Part shown: positions 36,224 to 50,691 of the stretch, in pieces
Layout of the letters: every line of letters begins with the position of its first letter
Numbering within the stretch: position 1 is the stretch's first letter
NCBI GenBank assembly: GCA_031769625.1
Contig: JAUIMM010000642.1
Coordinates: 124,001 to 188,000, forward strand
Source of the DNA: Taudactylus pleione
Taxonomy: Eukaryota; Chordata; Amphibia; Anura; Myobatrachidae
Reading direction: 5' to 3'
DNA length: 64,000 nt
Made by a program: the position numbers and the translations under genes
The notes under the pieces: model-generated
Seen by the model: only the letters and a program-made list of their open reading frames with translations
Told to the model about the DNA's origin: nothing
Databases searched by the model: none

Positions 36224-39200
36224 CTCGTCACTCTGGGAACATTACTTTCTATTCCATATACACCTTACCGATGCGGTGGTTTCTCACAATGTGGAACCTC
36301 TGAAGAAATATATCCTCCATGGGAAGACAGCGTCTGCAGTCGGCATTCATTATTCATGTAGGGCACATCGTCCAGAAGATGCCTGTTTGTGTGGGAATAT
36401 TAACAAGGTCATCAACTTACAACAACGGTTCAACCACACTCATTCCCCCTGTGTATTTCCTGCCCCCTGCATCTCTTAGCCACAACATCTCCCCCTGCAT
36501 CGTCTCTCAGCACATCATAACCTCCCCAGACAGACACAAACTGACAAAAGCGTACACAGACACGCACACCTCTTTCACACAAATGCAGCCAGCCAAATAA
36601 ATAAAACGGCTTGCGTATGCAGGCACTTTTAGCACTACAAGTGCCTGCATACCCATGGCTGAAAAAGCATGGTGAAGCTTGAAGAAATCACCCAGGACCT
36701 GCTGGGACCTGTAGTGCCACAGAAAAAAACACATATAAACTAGATATGTGCGCCAGACCATTTTTGCTGGATTTGGTTTTGGCTCTGATTCGTCGTCCGG
36801 CCTTGGATTTGCCAAAGCGCCATGACTGGTTTTGGATTTGAATTTAGATTTGGATTTTTTTACAAAAATTGACAAAGAAAGCTAAAATCACATAATTTGG
36901 GCATTTTTTTGTTCCCAGAGTATTATTAACCTCAATAACATTCATTTCCAGTCATTTACAGTCAATTTAGACCACCTCACAGCTCACAATATTATTTTCA
37001 CCATGATTGGCCAAAGGCTGCAGTGAGCTGGCAGGTTACTAAGCGACAGAGTGGCGGCACAGACACCGCAGTTTAAAGCACATCTATGAAACATTGCCAC
37101 TGACTACTGAGTCATAGTACTTGTGTGTTACGGACACACAGAGGGCTAAGGCCCAATGAGTCACGGTGCATGTAAACACAGTGGGCTATGGCCCAAGGAA
37201 TCACAGTACTTGTATACACAGTGGGGTACAGCCCAGGGAGTCAAGGTGCTTGTATACACAGTGGGGTACAGCACAAAAAAAAAAAGTGTTTTTTTTTACT
37301 TTTTAAACTTTTAAATCTCTTCAATTTTTTTTTTACTTTTAAACTTTGTTTTTTTTGCACACACAGCCACTTGTGAGTCTGGACACAGCCCCATTAATCA
37401 GCAGTATATAGCGCAGCATACATCAGCGAGCAGTGTGCCCCCTTACACAGTCACTTTGCCAGCACAGCCAACTCTAAATGACCCCCAGAGTGTACGTATA
37501 TTTAGCACAGTGGGCCTATTCTGTATAGTGGCCAAGCATAACAGGGATATATTGCATACTGATCAAAAGTTACATTAGGCTAAATTGAATATTTATCAAT
37601 CCTAAAAGTCTACTGTATAATGGGCAAAATCGGTCCTCCACTGTATATTCATCATTGCCAATTCTATTCTATACTGGGAACAGAGACTATTGGGGAGATT
37701 CAAAAAGAAGCACGTTTCCATCAGAATATTGCACGCTGATGTAATGCTGGTCATCCTGCAGGAAAACCTCGCTCGGCTTTGCTCACACCTATAGAGGTGC
37801 AGAAATAACTAGCCTTGGCCTAGCTATTAATGTCATTTCAATTTATAAACAACCTAGCAGTATTTTCATATTAATTGTGTTTTTTATTTTCATTTAATCC
37901 CTTGCTTGTTTTCTACCCAAGTAGCAGTCTTGAAAAATAAAAATTGGACAGAAGCAGCAGGTTAATGAAATGAGAAAGAGCTGATAGGAACTGATTGATT
38001 AAATGAGTGGATGCAGTAAAAGAGAACTTTGGCGAATAAGGAGAAGGCAAAGGGACAGATGTGTAATAATAATAATAAATGGCAGGTGTATCATGGGAAG
38101 CAGAGGTGATGGAGAATATAAAAATATCACACATCAGTAGAGATTATTTTGTGCACTTCTCCTTTAAGGAATGTAGAACACGAGTGAGGTCATGCTGTGA
38201 TGTCATAATGGTAACTCTTTGCTGTTGCTCACTCTTAACCGCCCAGGACACTGACATAGCATTATCATTGCTGGCATTAACATACTCCAAATACATCTCT
38301 TGCACCCAGCCCACTGAGGGAAAAATATCCTCTTGAGGTAAGTATCTCATCAAAGACAAGGGCGTTTCACTTGGATGTGCCTGCAGACTTGGAGCTTGAC
38401 TACCCTAAAATATGACCTTGAGCTTGTTTATTTCTATAATTGGAGGTTCTAGCAGCACAGCACATCTATCGCAATGTAGTAGCCATTCGGGTAAAACTCG
38501 GTGCTTCTCAAAAGGGGATGACCATCCTCTTCAGAAAATTGCGCAGCTTTGTGAGGAATGTAAATTGGGTAATGTCAGGAGATGTGGACAGGAACTATAT
38601 TAATGACGTCAGCCAATGTTATTTATTAATGTGGTAAACTGTATACTTTATTTTAGTGTCAAATGTTCATACAGTATTTTAAATAAGTTTGGAAATATAA
38701 CTCTGCATAGCCTCCTAGTGCCCAGAGGGTCGGGCAATCGTTCAAGCCATGGGTCCCCAGAGGTTTCCTCCACAGGGGTTTTTTCCTCTCCTGAGTGCTG
38801 AAGGATGATTCTTTGTGAGTCACGAGGCTTCCACCATCTTGGTCCTCTTATAGGACAACCTTGTAAGAGCCTCCGGCTAATCTTGGGCACTAATTTATTT
38901 ACAATGCAGAGTAGAAATAAAGTGTTATTTTCCTTGTGCTAAAAATTCATAATAAATATATTTTCAAATTGATTTTACTTGATGTGGTCTTTCCTTTTTT
39001 TCATAATGGAGTCTCTTAGAAGGTTAAGAGGCTGTGAGGTCTACTATCCTGTTAATAGAATTGAGATTTGATAATCTTCGCACTACATAATAGTTTAAGG
39101 TTATGACCTAATGGCAATGTGTAGGATATGGCGGTGGTACATGATGTCATTGGGGAAGTGGTCAAGTCTAGAAAGGACACAAAAAATAAAAGAGATCAGG

Positions 39201-39841
39201 TGAAACAGAAATAATCTAAAATGTTTTCTAATATGCAGTATATACTCTTCTGTGCTGGACAAAATGAAGCAAACGACATATGGATGGTTACAGTCCCTTT
39301 AAGTAGCAAATATTTAAGATAGTTTTCAAGGCATTTCTTAAAGAGGTCGGATACCCTGTCCAATTGCATTATTTAATGCAATCATCCTGCAGACTTGGAA
39401 GCGGTGGGGTGCACTTGCAGAACAGGTAGCCATTCTGAATGGATGAAAAATGGCATCATTGGCTCACAATAACTTACGAGATGCCTAATTGTGTCTGCCA
39501 AGACCCAGGCAAATTGCTCAATGTCATGATCCTGTGCTGTTGACACCATAAGAAGAAAACCCAAAGCATGGGGTCCTCCTGTCACCTAGTCCAAGCATAT
39601 TCTGCAGGGGATGTGTGCCTCTTCCCTAGGAAAAAAAACAGCCAGAGGCTTCACTAGGGTCTTGGGAGCCTAGGGCAAGTTGAGAAGAACTGCGTGCCCC
39701 CCCGCCCCGACCCCGCCATAGACACATAGAGAAAAGCATTTATGCGCGCATATGGCGCGCAGCAAAAAATGGGTGTGGTCACATACCGAAGGGGCGTGGC
39801 CACTATAAATGGGGCATGCCAACATGACACGCCACCCATTT
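36224..39841 (+). repeat. Macrosatellite unit 11 (mosaic, type B' end)
   Basis: 3618 bp. This is a clear mosaic. It has the 6-bp TTGGAT contraction of unit 10, then B markers ('GGGTAAAACTCGG', 'GGCAATCGTTC'), then A/C-like 'TTAAGAGGCTG' and 'ACTATCCTG' near 39020-39050, then B markers again ('ATATGGATGG', 'GGCAAATTGC', G-interrupted C-tract). The palindrome is GCGCGC-atatg-GCGCGC. Private T residues occur near 38647 and 38730. TATAAAT starts at 39804 and is the last intact copy in the window. Confidence 0.97.
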
Positions 39842-42800
39842 CTCGTCACTCTGGGAACATTACTTTCTATTCCATATACACCTTACCGATGCAGTGGTTT
39901 CTCACAATGTGGAACCTCTGAAGAAATATATCCTCCATGGGAAGACAGCGTCTGCAGTCGGCATTCATTATTCATGTAGGGCACATCGTCCAGAAGATGC
40001 CTGTTTGTGTGGGAATATTAACAAGGTCATCAACTTACAACAACGGTTCAACCACACTCATTCCCCCTGTGTATTTCCTGCCCCCTGCATCTCTTAGCCA
40101 CAACATCTCCCCCTGCATCGTCTCTCAGCACATCATAACCTCCCCAGACAGACACAAACTGACAAAAACGTACACAGACACGCACACCTCTTTCACACAA
40201 ATGCAGCCAGCCAAATAAATAAAACGGCTTGCGTATGCAGGCACTTTTAGCACTACAAGTGCCTGCATACCCATGGCTGAAAAAGCATGGTGAAGCTTGA
40301 AGAAATCACCCAGGACCTGCTGGGACCTGTAGTGCCACAGAAAAAAACACATATAAACTAGATATGTGCGCCAGACCATTTTTGCTGGATTTGGTTTTGG
40401 CTCTGATTCGTCGTCCGGCCTTGGATTTGGATTTGCCAAAGCGCCATGACTGGTTTTGGATTTGAATTTAGATTTGGATTTTTTTACAAAAATTGACAAA
40501 GAAAGCTAAAATCACATAATTTGGGCATTTTTTTGTTCCCAGAGTATTATTAACCTCAATAACATTCATTTCCAGTCATTTACAGTCAATTTAGACCACC
40601 TCACAGCTCACAATATTATTTTCACCATGATTGGCCAAAGGCTGCAGTGAGCTGGCAGGTTACTAAGCGACAGAGTGGCGGCACAGACACCGCAGTTTAA
40701 AGCACATCTATGAAACATTGCCACTGACTACTGAGTCATAGTACTTGTGTGTTACGGACACACAGAGGGCTAAGGCCCAATGAGTCACGGTGCATGTAAA
40801 CACAGTGGGCTATGGCCCAAGGAATCACAGTACTTGTATACACAGTGGGGTACAGCCCAGGGAGTCAAGGTGCTTGTATACACAGTGGGGTACAGCACAA
40901 AAAAAAAAAGTGTTTTATTTTACTTTTTAAACTTTTAAATCTCTTCAATTTTTTTTTTACTTTTAAACTTTGTTTTTTTTGCACACACAGCCACTTGTGA
41001 GTCTGGACACAGCCCCAGTAATCAGCAGTATATAGCGCAGCATACATCAGCGAGCAGTGTGCCCCCTTACACAGTCACTTTGCCAGCACAGCCAACTCTA
41101 AATGACCCCCAGAGTGTACGTATATTTAGCACAGTGGGCCTATTCTGTATAGTGGCCAAGCATAACAGGGATATATTGCATACTGATCAAAAGTTACATT
41201 AGGCTAAATTGAATATTTATCAATCCTAAAAGTCTACTGTATAATGGGCAAAATCGGTCCTCCACTGTATATTCATCATTGCCAATTCTATTCTATACTG
41301 GGAACAGAGACTATTGGGGAGATTCAAAAAGAAGCACGTTTCCATCAGAATATTGCACGCTGATGTAATGCTGGTCATCCTGCAGGAAAACCTCGCTCGG
41401 CTTTGCTCACACCTATAGAGGTGCAGAAATAACTAGCCTTGGCCTAGCTATTAATGTCATTTCAATTTATAAACATCCTAGCAGTATTTTCATATTAATT
41501 GTGTTTTTTATTTTCATTTAATCCCTTGCTTGTTTTCTACCCAAGTAGCAGTCTTGAAAAATAAAAATTGGACAGAAGCAGCAGGTTAATGAAATGAGAA
41601 AGAGCTGATAGGAACTGATTGATTAAATGAGTGGATGCAGTAAAAGAGAACTTTGGCGAATAAGGAGAAGGCAAAGGGACAGATGTGTAATAATAATAAT
41701 AAATGGCAGGTGTATCATGGGAAGCAGAGGTGATGGAGAATATAAAAATATCACACATCAGTAGAGATTATTTTGTGCACTTCTCCTTTAAGGAATGTAG
41801 AACACGAGTGAGATCATGCTGTGATGTCATAATGGTAACTCTTTGCTGTTGCTCACTCTTAACCGCCCAGGACACTGACATAGCATTATCATTGCTGGCA
41901 TTAACATACTCCAAATACATCTCTTGCACCCAGCCCACTGAGGGAAAAATATCCTCTTGAGGTAAGTATCTCATCAAAGACAAGGGCGTTTCACTTGGAT
42001 GTGCCTGCAGACTTGGAGCTTGACTACCCTAAAATATGACCTTGAGCTTGTTTATTTCTATAATTGGAGGTTCTAGCAGCACAGCACATCTATCGCAATG
42101 TAGTAGCCATTCGGGTAAACTCGGTGCTTCTCAAAAGGGGATGACCATCCTCTTCAGAAAATTGCGCAGCTTTGTGAGGAATGTAAATTGGGTAATGTCA
42201 GGAGATGTGGACAGGAACTATATTAATGACGTCAGCCAATGTTATTTATTAATGTGGTAAACTGTATACTGTATTTTAGTGTCAAATGTTCATACAGTAT
42301 TTTAAATAAGTTTGGAAATATAACTCTGCATAGCCTCCTAGTGCCCAGAGGGACGGGCAATCCTTCAAGCCATGGGTCCCCAGAGGTTTCCTCCACAGGG
42401 GGTTTTTCCTCTCCTGAGTGCTGAAGGATGATTCTTTGTGAGTCACGAGGCTTCCACCATCTTGGTCCTCTTATAGGACAACCTTGTAAGAGCCTCCGGC
42501 TAATCTTGGGCACTAATTTATTTACAATGCAGAGTAGAAATAAAGTGTTATTTTCCTTGTGCTAAAAATTCATAATAAATATATTTTCAAATTGATTTTA
42601 CTTGATGTGGTCTTTCCTTTTTTTCATAATGGAGTCTCTTAGAAGGTTAAGAGGCTGTGAGGTCTACTATCCTGTTAATAGAATTGAGATTTGATAATCT
42701 TCGCACTACATAATAGTTTAAGGTTATGACCTAATGGCAATGTGTAGGATATGGCGGTGGTACATGATGTCATTGGGGAAGTGGTCAAGTCTAGAAAGGA

Positions 42801-43463
42801 CACAAAAAATAAAAGAGATCAGGTGAAACAGAAATAATCTAAAATGTTTTCTAATATGCAGTATTAACTCTTCTGTGCTGGACAAAATGAAGCAAACGAC
42901 ATATGGAAGGTTACAGTCCCTTTAAGTAGCAAATATTTAAGATGGTTTTCAAGGCATTTCTTAAAGAGGTCGGATACCCTGTCCAATTGCATTATTTAAT
43001 GCAATCATCCTGCAGACTTGGAAGCGGTGGGGTGCACTTGCAGAACAGGTAGCCATTCTGAATGGATGAAAAATGGCATCATTGGCTCACAATAACTTAC
43101 GAGATGCCTAATTGTGTCTGCCAAGACCCAGGCAATTGCTCAATGTCATGATCCTGTGCTGTTGACACCATAAGAAGAAAACCCAAAGCATGGGGTCCTC
43201 CTGTCACCTAGTCCAAACATATTCTGCAGGGGATGTGTGCCTCTTCCCTAGGAAAAAAAACAGCCAGAGGCATCACTAGGGTCTTGGGAGCCTAGGGCAA
43301 GTTGAGAAGAACTGCGTGCCCCCCCCCCCCGACCCCCCCATAGACACATAGAGAAAAGTATTTATGCGCGCCTCGGTCGCGCAGCAAAAAAAGGGTGTGG
43401 TCACATACCGAAGGGGCGTGGCCACTAAAAATGGGGCGTGCCAACATGACACGCCACCCATTT
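39842..43463 (+). repeat. Macrosatellite unit 12 (C-like start, type D end)
   Basis: 3622 bp. The first half matches unit 7 ('AGCCCCAGTAATC', 'CATCCTAGC', G5T5). The end is the first D type: 'AGGCATCACTAGG', C12-GA, 'CCTCGGTCGCGCAGC', and TAAAAAT (43426) where the left-hand units have TATAAAT. D-type 'GATGGTTTTC' and 'TCCAAACATATTC' also start here. This copy is the junction between the left and right halves of the window. Confidence 0.97.
43393..43463 (+). promoter_or_regulatory. Type D junction module with TATA motif lost
   Basis: Same module as at 3551-3621, but the TATAAAT motif is TAAAAAT (43426-43432), a single T-to-A change. All later junctions share it (47042, 50654, 54265, 57880, 61498). 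GC boxes are kept except in units 13 and 17, where GGGGCGTGG has become GGGGCATGG. If the motif drives transcription in the left half, these right-hand copies should be weaker. Confidence 0.4.
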
Positions 43464-46400
43464 CTCGTCACTCTGGGAACATTACTTTCTATTCCATATA
43501 CACCTTACCGATGCGGTGGTTTCTCACAATGTGGAACCTCTGAAGAAATATATCCTCCATGGGAAGACAGCGTCTGCAGTCGGCATTCATTATTCATGTA
43601 GGGCACATCGTCCAGAAGATGCCTGTTTGTGTGGGAATATTAACAAGGTCATCAACTTACAACAGCGGTTCAACCACACTCATTCCCCCTGTGTATTTCC
43701 TGCCCCCTGCATCTCTTAGCCGCAACATCTCCCCCTGCATCGTCTCTCAGCACATCATAACCTCCCCAGACAGACACAAACTGACAAAAGCGTACACAGA
43801 CACGCACACCTCTTTCACACAAATGCAGCCAGCCAAATAAATAAAACGGCTTGCGTATGCAGGCACTTTTAGCACTACAAGTGCCTGCATACCCATGGCT
43901 GAAAAAGCATGGTGAAGCTTGAAGAAATCACCCAGGACCTGCTGGGACCTGTAGTGCCACAGAAAAAAACACATATAAACTAGATATGTGCGCCAGACCA
44001 TTTTTGCTGGATTTGGTTTTGGCTCTGATTCGTCGTCCGGCCTTGGATTTGGATTTGCCAAAGCGCCATGACTGGTTTTGGATTTGAATTTAGATTTGGA
44101 TTTTTTTACAAAAATTGACAAAGAAAGCTAAAATCACATAATTTGGGCATTTTTTTGTTCCTAGAGTATTATTAACCTCAATAACATTCATTTCCAGTCA
44201 TTTACAGTCAATTTAGACCACCTCACAGCTCACAATATTATTTTCACCATGATTGGCCAAAGGCTGCAGTGAGCTGGCCGGTTACTAAGCGACAGAGTGG
44301 CGGCACAGACACCGCAGTTTAAAGCACATCTATGAAACATTGCCACTGACTACTGAGTCACAGTACTTGTGTATTACGGACACACAGAGGGCTAAGGCCC
44401 AATGAGTCACGGTGCATGTAAACACAGTGGGCTATGGCCCAAGGAATCACAGAACTTGTATACACAGTGGGGTACAAGGAGTCAAGGTGCTTGTATACAC
44501 AGTGGGGTACAGCACAAAAAAAAAAAGTGTTTTTTTTTACTTTTTAAACTTTTAAATCTCTTCAATTTTTTTTTTACTTTTAAACTTTGTTTTTTTTGCA
44601 CACACAGCCACTTGTGAGTCTGGACACAGCCCCTTTAATCAGCAGTATATAGCGCAGCATACATCAGCGAGCAGTGTGCCCCCTTACACAGTCACTTTGC
44701 CAGCACAGCCAACTCTAAATGACCCCCAGAGTGTACGTATATTTAGAACAGTGGGCCTATTCTGTATAGTGGCCAAGCATAACAGGGATATATTGCATAC
44801 TGATCAAAAGTTACATTAGGCTAAATTGAATATTTATCAATCCTAAAAGTCTACTGTATAATGGGCAAAATCGGTCCTCCACTGTATATTCATCATTGCC
44901 AATTCTATTCTATACTGGGAACAGAGACTATTTGGGAGATTCAAAAAGAAGCACGTTTCCATCAGAATATTGCACGCTGATGTAATGCTGGTCATCCTGC
45001 AGGAAAACCTCGCTCGGCTTTGCTCACACCTATAGAGGTGCAGAAATAACTAGCCTTGGCCTAGCTATTAATGTCATTTCAATTTATAAACATCCTAGCA
45101 GTATTTTCATATTAATTGTGTTTTTTATTTTCATTTAATCCCTTGCTTGTTTTCTACCCAAGTAGCAGTCTTGAAAAATAAAAATTGGACAGAAGCAGCA
45201 GGTTAATGAAATGAGAAAGAGCTGATAGGAACTGATTGATTAAATGAGTGGATGCAGTAAAAGAGAACTTTGGCGAATAAGGAGAAGGCAAAGGGACAGA
45301 TGTGTAATAATAATAATAAATGGCAGGTGTATCATGGGAAGCAGAGGTGATGGAGAATATAAAAATATCACACATCAGTAGAGATTATTTTGTGCACTTC
45401 TCCTTTAAGGAATGTAGAACACGAGTGAGGTCATGCTGTGATGTCATAATGGTAACTCTTTGCTGTTGCTCACTCTTAACCGCCCAGGACACTGACATAG
45501 CATTATCATTGCTGGCATTAACATACTCCAAATACATCTCTTGCACCCAGCCCACTGAGGGAAAAATATCCTCTTGAGGTAAGTATCTCATCAAAGACAA
45601 GGGCGTTTCACTTGGATGTGCCTGCAGACTTGGAGCTTGACTACCCTAAAATATGACCTTGAGCTTGTTTATTTCTATAATTGGAGGTTCTAGCAGCACA
45701 GCACATCTATCGCAATGTAGTAGCCATTCGGGTAAACTCGGTGCTTCTCAAAAGGGGATGACCATCCTCTTCAGAAAATTGCGCAGCTTTGTGAGGAATG
45801 TAAATTGGGTAATGTCAGGAGATGTGGACAGGAACTATATTAATGACGTCAGCCAATGTTATTTATTAATGTGGTAAACTGTATACTGTATTTTAGTGTC
45901 AAATGTTCTTACAGTATTTTAAATATGTTTGGAAATATAACTCTGCATAGCCTCCTAGTGCCCAGAGGGACGGGCAATCCTTCAAGCCATGGGTCCCCAG
46001 AGGTTTCCTCCACAGGGGGTTTTTCCTCTCCTGAGTGCTGAAGGATGATTCTTTGTGAGTCACGAGGCTTCCACCATCTTGGTCCTCTTATAGGACAACC
46101 TTGTAAGAGCCTCCGGCTAATCTTGGGCACTAATTTATTTACAATGCAGAGTAGAAATAAAGTGTTATTTTCCTTGTGCTAAAAATTCATAATAAATATA
46201 TTTTCAAATTGATTTACTTGATGTGGTCTTTCCTTTTTTTCATAATGGAGTCTCTTAGAAGGTTAAGAGGCTGTGAGGTCTACTATCCTGGTAATAGAAT
46301 TGAGATTTGATAATCTTCGCACTACATAATAGTTTAAGGTTATGACCTAATGGCAATGTGTAGGATATGGCGGTGGTACATGATGTCATTGGGGAAGTGG

Positions 46401-47079
46401 TCAAGTCTAGAAAGGACACAAAAAATAAAAGAGATCAGGTGAAACAGAAATAATCTAAAATATTTTCTAATATGCAGTATATACTCTTCTGTGCTGGACA
46501 AAATGAAGCAAATGACATATGGAAGGTTACAGTCCCTTTAAGTAGCAAATATTTAAGATGGTTTTCAAGGCATTTCTTAAAGAGGTCGGATACCCTGTCC
46601 AATTGCATTATTTAATGCAATCATCCTGCAGACTTGGAAGCGGTGGGGTGCAATTGCAGAACAGGTAGCCATTCTGAATGGATGAAAAATGGCATCATTG
46701 GCTCACAATAACTTACGAGATGCCTAATTGTGTCTGCCAAGACCCAGGCAATTGCTCAATGTCATGATCCTGTGCTGTTGACACCATAAGAAGAAAACCC
46801 AAAGCATGGGGTCCTCCTGTCACCTAGTCCAAACATATTCTGCAGGGGATGTGTGCCTCTTCCCTAGGAAAAAAAACAGCCAGAGGCATCACTAGGGTCT
46901 TGGGAGCCTAGGGCAAGTTGAGAAGAACTGCGTGCCCCCCCCCCCCGACCCCCCCATAGACACATAGAGAAAAGTATTTATGCGCGCCTCTGGCAGGCAG
47001 CAAAAAATGGGTGTGGTCACATACCGAAGGGGCATGGCCACTAAAAATGGGGCGTGCCAACATGACACGCCACCCATTT
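43464..47079 (+). repeat. Macrosatellite unit 13 (type D end)
   Basis: 3616 bp. A 5-bp deletion in minisatellite subunit 3 (junction near 44475), 'GTATTACGG' and 'CAGAACTTG' are shared with unit 15 only. 'AAATATGTTTGG' (near 45922) is shared with unit 16. There are many private changes, among them a lost T in 'GATTTACTTG' near 46213, 'TTTAGAACAG' near 44746 and 'CTATTTGGGAG' near 44930. The end palindrome is degraded to GCGCGCC...GGCAGGC, and the GC box reads GGGGCATGG. Confidence 0.97.
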
Positions 47080-50000
47080 CTCGTCACTCTGGGAACATTA
47101 CTTTCTATTCCATATACACCTTACCGATGCGGTGGTTTCTCACAATGTGGAACCTCTGAAGAAATATATCCTCCATGGGAAGACAGCGTCTGCAGTCGGC
47201 ATTCATTATTCATGTAGGGCACATCGTCCAGAAGATGCCTGTTTGTGTGGGAATATTAACAAGGTCATCAACTTACAACAGCGGTTCAACCACACTCATT
47301 CCCCCTGTGTCCTGCATCTCTTAGCCACAACATCTCCCCCTGCATCATCTCTCAGCACATCATAACCTCCCCAGACAGACACAAACTGACAAAAGCGTAC
47401 ACAGACACGCACACCTCTTTCACACAAATGCAGCCAGCCAAATAAATAAAACGGCTTGCGTATGCAGGCACTTTTAGTACTACAAGTGCCTGCATACCCA
47501 TGGCTGAAAAAGCATGGTGAAGCTTGAAGAAATCACCCAGGACCTGCTGGGACCTGTAGTGCCACAGAAAAAAATACATATAAACTAGATATGTGCGCCA
47601 GACCATTTTTGCTGGATTTGGTTTTGGCTCTGATTCGTCGTCCGGCCTTGGATTTGGATTTGCCAAAGCGCCATGACTGGTTTTGGATTTGAATTTAGAT
47701 TTGGATTTTTTTACAAAAATTGACAAAGAAAGCTAAAATCACATAATTTGGGCATTTTTTTGTTCCCAGAGTATTATTAACCTCAATAACATTCATTTCC
47801 AGTCATTTACAGTCAATTTAGACCACCTCACAGCTCACAATATTATTTTCACCATGATTGGCCAAAGGCTGCAGTGAGCTGGCAGGTTACTAAGCGACAG
47901 AGTGGCGGCACAGACACCGCAGTTTAAAGCACATCTATGAAACATTGCCACTGACTACTGAGTCATAGTACTTGTGTGTTACGGACACACAGAGGGCTAA
48001 GGCCCAATGAGTCACGGTGCATGTAAACACAGTGGGCTATGGCCCAAGGAATCACAGTACTTGTATACACAGTGGGGTACAGCCCAAGGAGTCAAGGTGC
48101 TTGTATACACAGTGGGGTACAGCACAAAAAAAAAAAGTGTTTTTTTTTACTTTTTAAACTTTTAAATCTCTTCAATTTTTTTTTTACTTTTAAACTTTGT
48201 TTTTTTTGCACACACAGCCACTTGTGAGTCTGGACACAGCCCCTTTAATCAGCAGTATATAGCGCAGCATACATCAGCGAGCAGTGTGCCCCCTTACACA
48301 GTCACTTTGCCAGCACAGCCAACTCTAAATGACCCCCAGAGTGTACGTATATTTAGCACAGTGGGCCTATTCTGTATAGTGGCCAAGCATAACAGGGATA
48401 TATTGCATACTGATCAAAAGTTACATTAGGCTAAATTGAATATTTATCAATCCTAAAAGTCTACTGTATAATGGGCAAAATCGGTCCTCCACTGTATATT
48501 CATCATTGCCAATTCTATTCTATACTGGGAACAGAGACTATTGGGGAGATTCAAAAAGAAGCACGTTTCCATCAGAATATTGCACGCTGATGTAATGCTG
48601 GTCATCCTGCAGGAAAACCTCGCTCGGCTTTGCTCACACCTATAGAGGTGCAGAAATAACTAGCCTTGGCCTAGCTATTAATGTCATTTCAATTTATAAA
48701 CATCCTAGCAGTATTTTCATATTAATTGTGTTTTTTATTTTCATTTAATCCCTTGCTTGTTTTCTACCCAAGTAGCAGTCTTGAAAAATAAAAATTGGAC
48801 AGAAGCAGCAGGTTAATGAAATGAGAAAGAGCTGATAGGAACTGATTGATTAAATGAGTGGATGCAATAAAAGAGAACTTTGGCGAATAAGGAGAAGGCA
48901 AAGGGACAGATGTGTAATAATAATAATAAATGGCAGGTGTATCATGGGAAGCAGAGGTGATGTAGAATATAAAAATATCACACATCAGTAGAGATTATTT
49001 TGTGCACTTCTCCTTTAAGGAATGTAGAACACGAGTGAGGTCATGCTGTGATGTCATAATGGTAACTCTTTGCTGTTGCTCACTCTTAACCGCCCAGGAC
49101 ACTGACATAGCATTATCATTGCTGGCATTAACATACTCCAAATACATCTCTTGCACCCAGCCCACTGAGGGAAAAATATCCTCTTGAGGTAAGTATCTCA
49201 TCAAAGACAAGGGCGTTTCACTTGGATGTGCCTGCAGACTTGGAGCTTGACTACCCTAAAATATAACCTTGAGCTTGTTTATTTCTATAATTGGAGGTTC
49301 TAGCAGCACAGCACATCTATCGCAATGTAGTAGCCATTCGGGTAAACTCGGTGCTTCTCAAAAGGGGATGACCATCCTCTTCAGAAAATTGCGCAGCTTT
49401 GTGAGGAATGTAAATTGGGTAATGTCAGGAGATGTGGACAGGAACTATATTAATGACGTCAGCCAATGTTATTTATTAATGTGGTAAACTGTATACTGTA
49501 TTTTAGTGTCAAATGTTCATACAGTATTTTAAATAAGTTTGGAAATATAACTCTGCATAACCTCCTAGTGCCCAGAGGGACGGGCAATCCTTCAAGCCAT
49601 GGGTCCCCAGAGGTTTCCTCCACAGGGGGTTTTTCCTCTCCTGAGTGCTGAAGGATGATTCTTTGTGAGTCACGAGGCTTCCACCATCTTGGTCCTCTTA
49701 TAGGACAACCTTGTAAGAGCCTCCGGCTAATCTTGGGCACTAATTTATTTACAATGCAGAGTAGAAATAAAGTGTTATTTTCCTTGTGCTAAAAATTCAT
49801 AATAAATATATTTTCAAATTGATTTTACTTGATGTGGTCTTTCCTTTTTTTCATAATGGAGTCTCTTAGAAGGTTAAGAGGCTGTGAGGTCTACTATCCT
49901 GTTAATAGAATTGAGATTTGATAATCTTCGCACTACATAATAGTTTAAGGTTATGACCTAATGGCAATGTGTAGGATATGGCGGTGGTACATGATGTCAT

Positions 50001-50691
50001 TGGGGAAGTGGTCAAGTCTAGAAAGGACACAAAAAATAAAAGAGATCAGGTGAAACAGAAATAATCTAAAATGTTTTCTAATATGCAGTATATACTCTTC
50101 TGTGCTGGACAAAATGAAGCAAACGACATATGGAAGGTTACAGTCCCTTTAAGTAGCAAATATTTAAGATGGTTTTCAAGGCATTTCTTAAAGAGGTCGG
50201 ATACCCTGTCCAATTGCATTATTTAATGCAATCATCCTGCAGACTTGGAAGCGGTGGGGTGCACTTGCAGAACAGGTAGCCATTCTGAATGGATGAAAAA
50301 TGGCATCATTGGCTCACAATAACTTACGAGATGCCTAATTGTGTCTGCCAAGACCCAGGCAATTGCTCAATGTCATGATCCTGTGCTGTTGACACCATAA
50401 GAAGAAAACCCAAAGCATGGGGTCCTCCTGTCACCTAGTCCAAACATATTCTGCAGGGGATGTGTGCCTCTTCCCTAGGAAAAAAAACAGCCAGAGGCAT
50501 CACTAGGGTCTTGGAAGCCTAGGGCAAGTTGAGAAGAACTGCGTGCCCCCCCCCCCCCGACACCCCCATAGACACATAGAGAAAAGTATTTATGCGCGCC
50601 TCTGGCGGGCAGCAAAAAATGGGTGTGGTCACATACCGAAGGGGCGTGGCCACTAAAAATGGGGCGTGCCAACATGACACGCCACCCATTT
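47080..50691 (+). repeat. Macrosatellite unit 14 (type D end)
   Basis: 3612 bp. A private 11-bp deletion near 47310 removes a CT-rich piece of the 5' segment. A T at 47478 alters the hairpin loop. Further private changes are 'GATGCAATAAAAG' near 48865, 'GATGTAGAAT' near 48962, 'ATATAACC' near 49264 and 'GCATAACCTCC' near 49558. The D end has C13 and TAAAAAT at 50654. Confidence 0.97.
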
